Under the pieces are notes generated by a model. It saw only the letters and a program-made list of their open reading frames with translations. It did not search any database and was not told the DNA's origin. DNA of 64,000 bases, taken from contig DFXE01000008.1 in assembly GCA_002381645.1 (NCBI GenBank), positions 57,687 through 121,686 on the forward strand, written 5' to 3'. Every line of letters begins with the position of its first letter. Position 1 is the stretch's first letter. This stretch comes from Bacteroidales bacterium UBA4116. GTDB lineage: Bacteria > Bacteroidota > Bacteroidia > Bacteroidales > Tannerellaceae. Positions 60,488-64,000 of this stretch are shown one piece after another. Both the position numbers and the translations under genes were made by a program.

Positions 60488-61507
60488 CTAATCAATAATT
60501 TTCACCCAGCCGTAAGGATCGGGTTCGTCTCCCGTCTGAATAGCAAGTAACCTGTTATATAATTTTTCACAGACTACCCCCGGTTTTCCATCCTTTGAGT
60601 AAATATACGAACGGTCTTCATCCAAATCATCAATACGGGAAATAGGTGTAATTACAGCCGCTGTACCACACTCAGCAGCTTCATCAAAAGAATTTAGTTC
60701 ATCCAGTTGTATAGGCCGGCGTTCTACTTTCATACCCATATCCTCTGCTAAACGAATCAAACTTTTATTTGTGATTGAAGGTAGAATAGAAGTGGAAGCA
60801 GGAGTAAGATAACTGTTCCCCCGTATAGCAAAAAAGTTGGCAGGGCCGCATTCATCCAGATACATTTTTTCCTTGGGATCAAGGTAAAGTACGGCAGCAT
60901 ATCCTTTTTCCTGTGCTTTATTACCGGCAACAAGACTTGCGGCATAATTTCCACCGACTTTTATAGTACCTGTTCCTTCAGGCGCCGCCCGGTCGTAACC
61001 TCTCATAATACAGACAGGAACAGGTTTAAATCCACTTTTAAAATAAGGTCCAACAGGAGTAACAAACACGAGGAATAAATATTCATCGGCAGGTTTAACA
61101 CCAACCTGAGCTCCTAATCCAATCAATAAAGGACGAATATATAACGAAGCGCCACTACCATAAGGAGGTACAAAGCGCTCGTTTAACTTGACTACTTTAC
61201 GGACCGCTTCTTCAAATCTTTCTACCGGAAATTCCGCCATTTTAATTCCTTGGCTGGAAGAGATCATACGTTTTGCATTTTCTTCCATACGGAAAACACG
61301 CACTTTACCATCTTTTCCTTTAAATGCTTTGAGTCCTTCGAACGCTTCCTGCCCATAGTGCAAACATGTTGCCGCCATATGGATATTCAGTATCTCTGAT
61401 GAACTTACTTCCAGTTCACCCCATTTACCATCACGATAATAACACCGTATATTGTAATCTGTCCTCATATATCCGAACGGCAGTCCGGACCAGTTAATCG
61501 TATCCAT
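60488..61507 (-). CDS. ilvE: Branched-chain amino acid aminotransferase
   Basis: A 339-residue class IV PLP aminotransferase exchanging amino groups between Val, Leu, Ile and 2-oxoglutarate. The PLP lysine is Lys183 in GTGTIKVGGNYAASLVAG. Other family motifs are LHYGQEAFEGLKAFKG, LYIRPLLIGLGAQVGVKPAD, YLDECGPANFFAI and AAECGTAAVITPI. The length fits the longer (about 340-residue) bacterial IlvE group. Single gene, terminated on its own. The divergent promoter region with the Tat lipoprotein holds minus-strand TATTTTTG at 61534-61541. Confidence 0.97.
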   Translation of the reverse strand: MDTINWSGLPFGYMRTDYNIRCYYRDGKWGELEVSSSEILNIHMAATCLHYGQEAFEGLKAFKGKDGKVRVFRMEENAKRMISSSQGIKMAEFPVERFEEAVRKVVKLNERFVPPYGSGASLYIRPLLIGLGAQVGVKPADEYLFLVFVTPVGPYFKSGFKPVPVCIMRGYDRAAPEGTGTIKVGGNYAASLVAGNKAQEKGYAAVLYLDPKEKMYLDECGPANFFAIRGNSYLTPASTSILPSITNKSLIRLAEDMGMKVERRPIQLDELNSFDEAAECGTAAVITPISRIDDLDEDRSYIYSKDGKPGVVCEKLYNRLLAIQTGDEPDPYGWVKIID

Positions 61508-61533
61508 AAAATTCCTTTATTAGATTAGAATCA

Positions 61534-61571
61534 CAAAAATAAACTATTTCACAGTATAATTACTACATTTG
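61534..61571. promoter_or_regulatory. Divergent -7 boxes of ilvE (minus) and the Tat lipoprotein gene (plus)
   Basis: The minus strand shows TATTTTTG (61534-61541), 27 bases before ilvE. The plus strand shows TACATTTG (61564-61571), 19 bases before ATG 61590. Both match TAnnTTTG exactly. The plus box overlaps the first possible start (61569) and so decides for 61590. Confidence 0.5.
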
Positions 61572-61589
61572 CACCAAAATAATCTATAC

Positions 61590-62108
61590 ATGAAACGTCG
61601 TGATTTCATAAAGACATCTGCCCTCACAAGTCTGTTGTTGATTTCCTGTAATAACAATCAGCGTACAGGATATACACATTATCTTGAATCTGAAATAGGA
61701 AACATTATTTCTCTTGAAGGAGAAATAATTCATGTTTGCCCTGTTGAAGGATTGAAGATGAAATTACGACTATCGGATGGAGAGATCATTTGTGTCTCTC
61801 ACTCAAAGAACATACCTTTTAGTAAACAGCAATGGGAGAAAAAAAAAGTTCGGATTAATGGGAAATTAACTGATACTAAACTACCCGCAAAACTGATTAC
61901 ATCTAATTACAATGAAAAAAAATTACTCTGTCATATCGATTATAGTCCTTGTATTGATACAAAGTGGATTGAAAACCGCTGGCAAGATGGATCCGCTGAA
62001 AGGATATTAGATAGAGAGAATGAGAATCTTCAAAAGAAAATGCATAATACAAAACGTAATTTTGTTCAGGTATTTACAATTACGGCTGATAATATTAATG
62101 AGTTATAA
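61590..62108 (+). CDS. Tat-signal lipoprotein of unknown function
   Basis: A 172-residue exported protein with a twin-arginine signal and a lipobox: MKRRDFIKTSALTSLLLISC, Cys20 being the lipidation site. The mature part is about 150 residues with an OB-fold-like stretch (ISLEGEIIHVCPVEGLKMKL, WEKKKVRINGKLT). It has several Cys residues (CPVEG, CVSHSK, CHIDYSPCIDTKW), so metal binding or a redox role is possible, and Tat export suggests folding before export. The adjoining metF begins 11 bases after its stop. Confidence 0.6.
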   Translation: MKRRDFIKTSALTSLLLISCNNNQRTGYTHYLESEIGNIISLEGEIIHVCPVEGLKMKLRLSDGEIICVSHSKNIPFSKQQWEKKKVRINGKLTDTKLPAKLITSNYNEKKLLCHIDYSPCIDTKWIENRWQDGSAERILDRENENLQKKMHNTKRNFVQVFTITADNINEL

Positions 62109-62119
62109 AAATTAAAATA

Positions 62120-63070
62120 ATGCGTGTAATCGACCATATAATCCATAGCAAACATACTGCTTTTTCATTTGAGATTTTACCCCCCCTAAAAGGCAACAGT
62201 ATACAGAAAGTGTATAATGTGATTGACAAATTACGGGAGTTTGATCCGAAATATATAAATATAACTTCTCATCACAGTGAATATATTTACAAAACTTTAT
62301 CTGATGGCAGCTATCAAAGAGTAAACATTCGAAAACGTCCAGGTTCCGTAGCTATTGCTTCGGCTATTCAGAATAAATATGGAATTACTGCTGTGCCACA
62401 TATTATCTGCAAAGGCTTTACTAAAGAAGAAACCGAATATGCTTTAATAGATCTAAACTTCCTGGGTGTTTATGACCTGCTTTTGCTACGGGGAGATGTT
62501 AAAACATTAGATGTCACGAAGGAGACCAATCTCTATCATGAATATGCAACGGAATTACAAAAACAGGTTAATAATTTTAATAAAGGTATAGCTATTGACG
62601 GATCAACCTTTGAAGCCAATGAAACCCCATTTTCATACGGAATGGCTTGTTATCCGGAAAAACATGAAGAAGCTCCAAATATGGAGTCGGACATTTACTA
62701 TGCTAAAATGAAACAAGAAAATGGTGCTGATTATCTCGTTACACAAATGTTCTTTGATAACGAAAAGTATTATTTATTTGTTGACCGATGCAGAAACGCA
62801 GGTATTACAGTACCAATCATTCCGGGAATAAAACCGATTGTATTCAAAAACCAACTTAATGTTTTACCTAAAGTATTCCGGTCTGATATACCAGAGGTAT
62901 TGGCGAATGAACTTCGTAAATGCAGTAATGATGATGATGCTAAAACTGTCGGAGTTGAATGGTGTATTGAACAATGCAGGGAATTGATAGCTCACGGTGT
63001 TCCCAGCCTTCATTTTTATTCATTCATGGCAACTGATAGCGTTTATAAGGTTGCTAAAAATATATATTAG
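62120..63070 (+). CDS. metF: Methylenetetrahydrofolate reductase
   Basis: A 316-residue cytoplasmic FAD enzyme reducing 5,10-methylene-THF to 5-methyl-THF for methionine synthesis. Family motifs: FSFEILPPLKGNSIQKVYNV, NITSHHSEY, RKRPGSVAIASAIQNKYGI, GVYDLLLLRGDVK, GADYLVTQMFFDNEKYYLFV and IPIIPGIKPIVFKNQLNVLP. It is about 20 residues longer than the E. coli enzyme, usual for this phylum. No SAM-type riboswitch is visible upstream. The stop overlaps the end of the convergent esterase gene by 4 bases. Confidence 0.96.
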   Translation: MRVIDHIIHSKHTAFSFEILPPLKGNSIQKVYNVIDKLREFDPKYINITSHHSEYIYKTLSDGSYQRVNIRKRPGSVAIASAIQNKYGITAVPHIICKGFTKEETEYALIDLNFLGVYDLLLLRGDVKTLDVTKETNLYHEYATELQKQVNNFNKGIAIDGSTFEANETPFSYGMACYPEKHEEAPNMESDIYYAKMKQENGADYLVTQMFFDNEKYYLFVDRCRNAGITVPIIPGIKPIVFKNQLNVLPKVFRSDIPEVLANELRKCSNDDDAKTVGVEWCIEQCRELIAHGVPSLHFYSFMATDSVYKVAKNIY

Positions 63071-63876
63071 TCTTCTTTTAATATCATTTTAATATGGTTT
63101 TTCAATATATGAAAAGCAGGTGTTGCCATATCACCATGGTTATATCCACCTAATTCATATAAATATGTTTCTGTATGGCCAGCCACTTTCATCATACGCC
63201 AGAAATACGCATTTTCCTCGTATCTCCCCAGCAATTCCATCTCCCTATCACCTGATATGATAATAAGCGGTGGTGCGTCTGGACGTACATAATATAAAGG
63301 AGCAAATTCATCAATACTCGGTTGGGTATCTTTCATACCTTTGGATTGCCTGTAAGCAAAATGACTGATCGCATGCCCACTAAAAGGGATAAGGCCCGCT
63401 ATAGCATCCGAATCAATACCGTAAACATATAACCATTTCTTATCTAAGCCAACCATAGCAGCTAAATAGCCGCCTGCAGAATGTCCCGATATAAATATTT
63501 TATTAGGATCCCCTCCGTATTCACTAATTTCTTTAAATGTCCAAGCAATTGCCGCGGCAGCATCATCAATACAATCAGACAAATTTGCTTGTGGAAGAAG
63601 TCGATAATTCACTGAAACTATAGCTAATTCACTATTTTTTAACTGTTCAGGAATAAATTTTTCTCCTGACGTCAATCCACCCCCATGAAACCAAACAACC
63701 GTAGGAAAATCCTCAACATTTTCAGGATAATAAATATCTAATTTACATCTATCATGATCACATAAATCATTAGAAGTACGGTAATCCAAATTTAATATAG
63801 TTGCATAATTAACATTCTGAGAAAAAATAATCGGAGAGTACAACCAACAAAATAGTATTATCAAATAGCTTTTCAT
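63067..63876 (-). CDS. Secreted alpha/beta-hydrolase (BD-FAE-type esterase)
   Basis: A 269-residue secreted hydrolase, possibly a carbohydrate ester esterase. Signal peptide about residues 1-19 (LIILFCWLYSPIIFSQ). Oxyanion motif HGGG at 64-67 (VVWFHGGGLTSGEKF). Nucleophile Ser133 in SGHSAGGYLAAM. Probable acid Asp in IIISGDREMELLGRY and His in LGGYNHGDMATPA. It is most similar to the esterase/lipase class that includes BD-FAE enzymes. Substrate unknown. It converges on metF with a 4-base overlap. Its upstream region 63877-64000 runs to the edge of the window and is AT-rich. Confidence 0.88.
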   Translation of the reverse strand: MKSYLIILFCWLYSPIIFSQNVNYATILNLDYRTSNDLCDHDRCKLDIYYPENVEDFPTVVWFHGGGLTSGEKFIPEQLKNSELAIVSVNYRLLPQANLSDCIDDAAAAIAWTFKEISEYGGDPNKIFISGHSAGGYLAAMVGLDKKWLYVYGIDSDAIAGLIPFSGHAISHFAYRQSKGMKDTQPSIDEFAPLYYVRPDAPPLIIISGDREMELLGRYEENAYFWRMMKVAGHTETYLYELGGYNHGDMATPAFHILKNHIKMILKED

Positions 63877-64000
63877 AATAATTATTCACAATTAAAATAC
63901 AAATATACAATACATTTTCATAAAAACTGAGGAATTTAATTGTGGTTTCGTTGTAATTGTTACAAGGAGTTTATGTTTATATTGTTGTTGGTTTGTATTG

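Noticed and set aside
1..64000. CRISPR arrays, tRNA or rRNA genes, prophage or intact IS
   Set aside because: Reading through the window I saw no regular spaced repeats, cloverleaf genes with flanking CCA, rRNA sequence or phage genes.
37..64000. SAM or other riboswitch upstream of metF or ald
   Set aside because: The gap before metF is only 11 bases and before its partner gene is a short promoter region; no riboswitch-like conserved core was visible.

Overview
The window comes from a Gram-negative anaerobe of the Bacteroidetes, most likely order Bacteroidales. The evidence is two SusC/SusD systems with ECF-sigma/FecR pairs, repeated TAnnTTTG -7 promoter boxes instead of E. coli-type promoters, an Fkp fucose-salvage enzyme, a FimB/Mfa2 lipoprotein, DUF3244, DUF4290, DUF4890 and DUF6261-like proteins, and pyruvate:ferredoxin oxidoreductase. 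Genus cannot be set from the sequence alone. There are no rRNA or tRNA genes, CRISPR arrays or intact insertion sequences.

Region 1 (1-19.4 kb) is an accessory carbohydrate locus. A DUF6261-like gene runs off the left edge on the minus strand. A secreted GH2 beta-galactosidase with an inserted LamG-like domain follows. Next is a cluster of REP-like hairpins around a decayed IS200-like (RAYT) transposase. Then comes polysaccharide utilisation locus (PUL) 1: a divergent ECF sigma factor, FecR anti-sigma, SusC, SusD, a GH106-like lipoprotein and a GH78 alpha-L-rhamnosidase. The enzymes point to a rhamnose- and galactose-containing glycan.

Region 2 (19.4-31.5 kb) is PUL 2, head-to-tail behind PUL 1: ECF sigma, FecR, SusC, SusD and two serine-type S1 sulfatases. 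A DUF4890 periplasmic protein and an oppositely oriented two-domain DUF1080 lipoprotein follow. Together the two PULs could serve a sulfated, rhamnose-containing polysaccharide; that is inference. In both PULs the susC-susD pair has stem-loop sequences before and after it.

Region 3 (31.7-38.5 kb) has a membrane-anchored TPR protein with a C-terminal HTH-like end, two small secreted DUF3244-type proteins, an outer-membrane-barrel-like protein, ferritin, a DUF4153 membrane protein and a Nudix hydrolase.

Region 4 (38.6-44.5 kb) is a conserved envelope/isoprenoid block: DUF4290, murA, rimM, an M23 peptidase, dxr and rseP, ending in a strong terminator. Region 5 (44.6-64 kb) is mostly core metabolism: ald, fkp, a malic enzyme-phosphotransacetylase fusion, pyruvate:ferredoxin oxidoreductase, a branched-chain aminotransferase and metF. 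Among these lie a FimB/Mfa2 lipoprotein, an orphan PstS-like lipoprotein, a HAD phosphatase, an AAA ATPase, a Tat-type lipoprotein, a secreted esterase and two small transcribed-looking ORFs of 52 and 38 codons.
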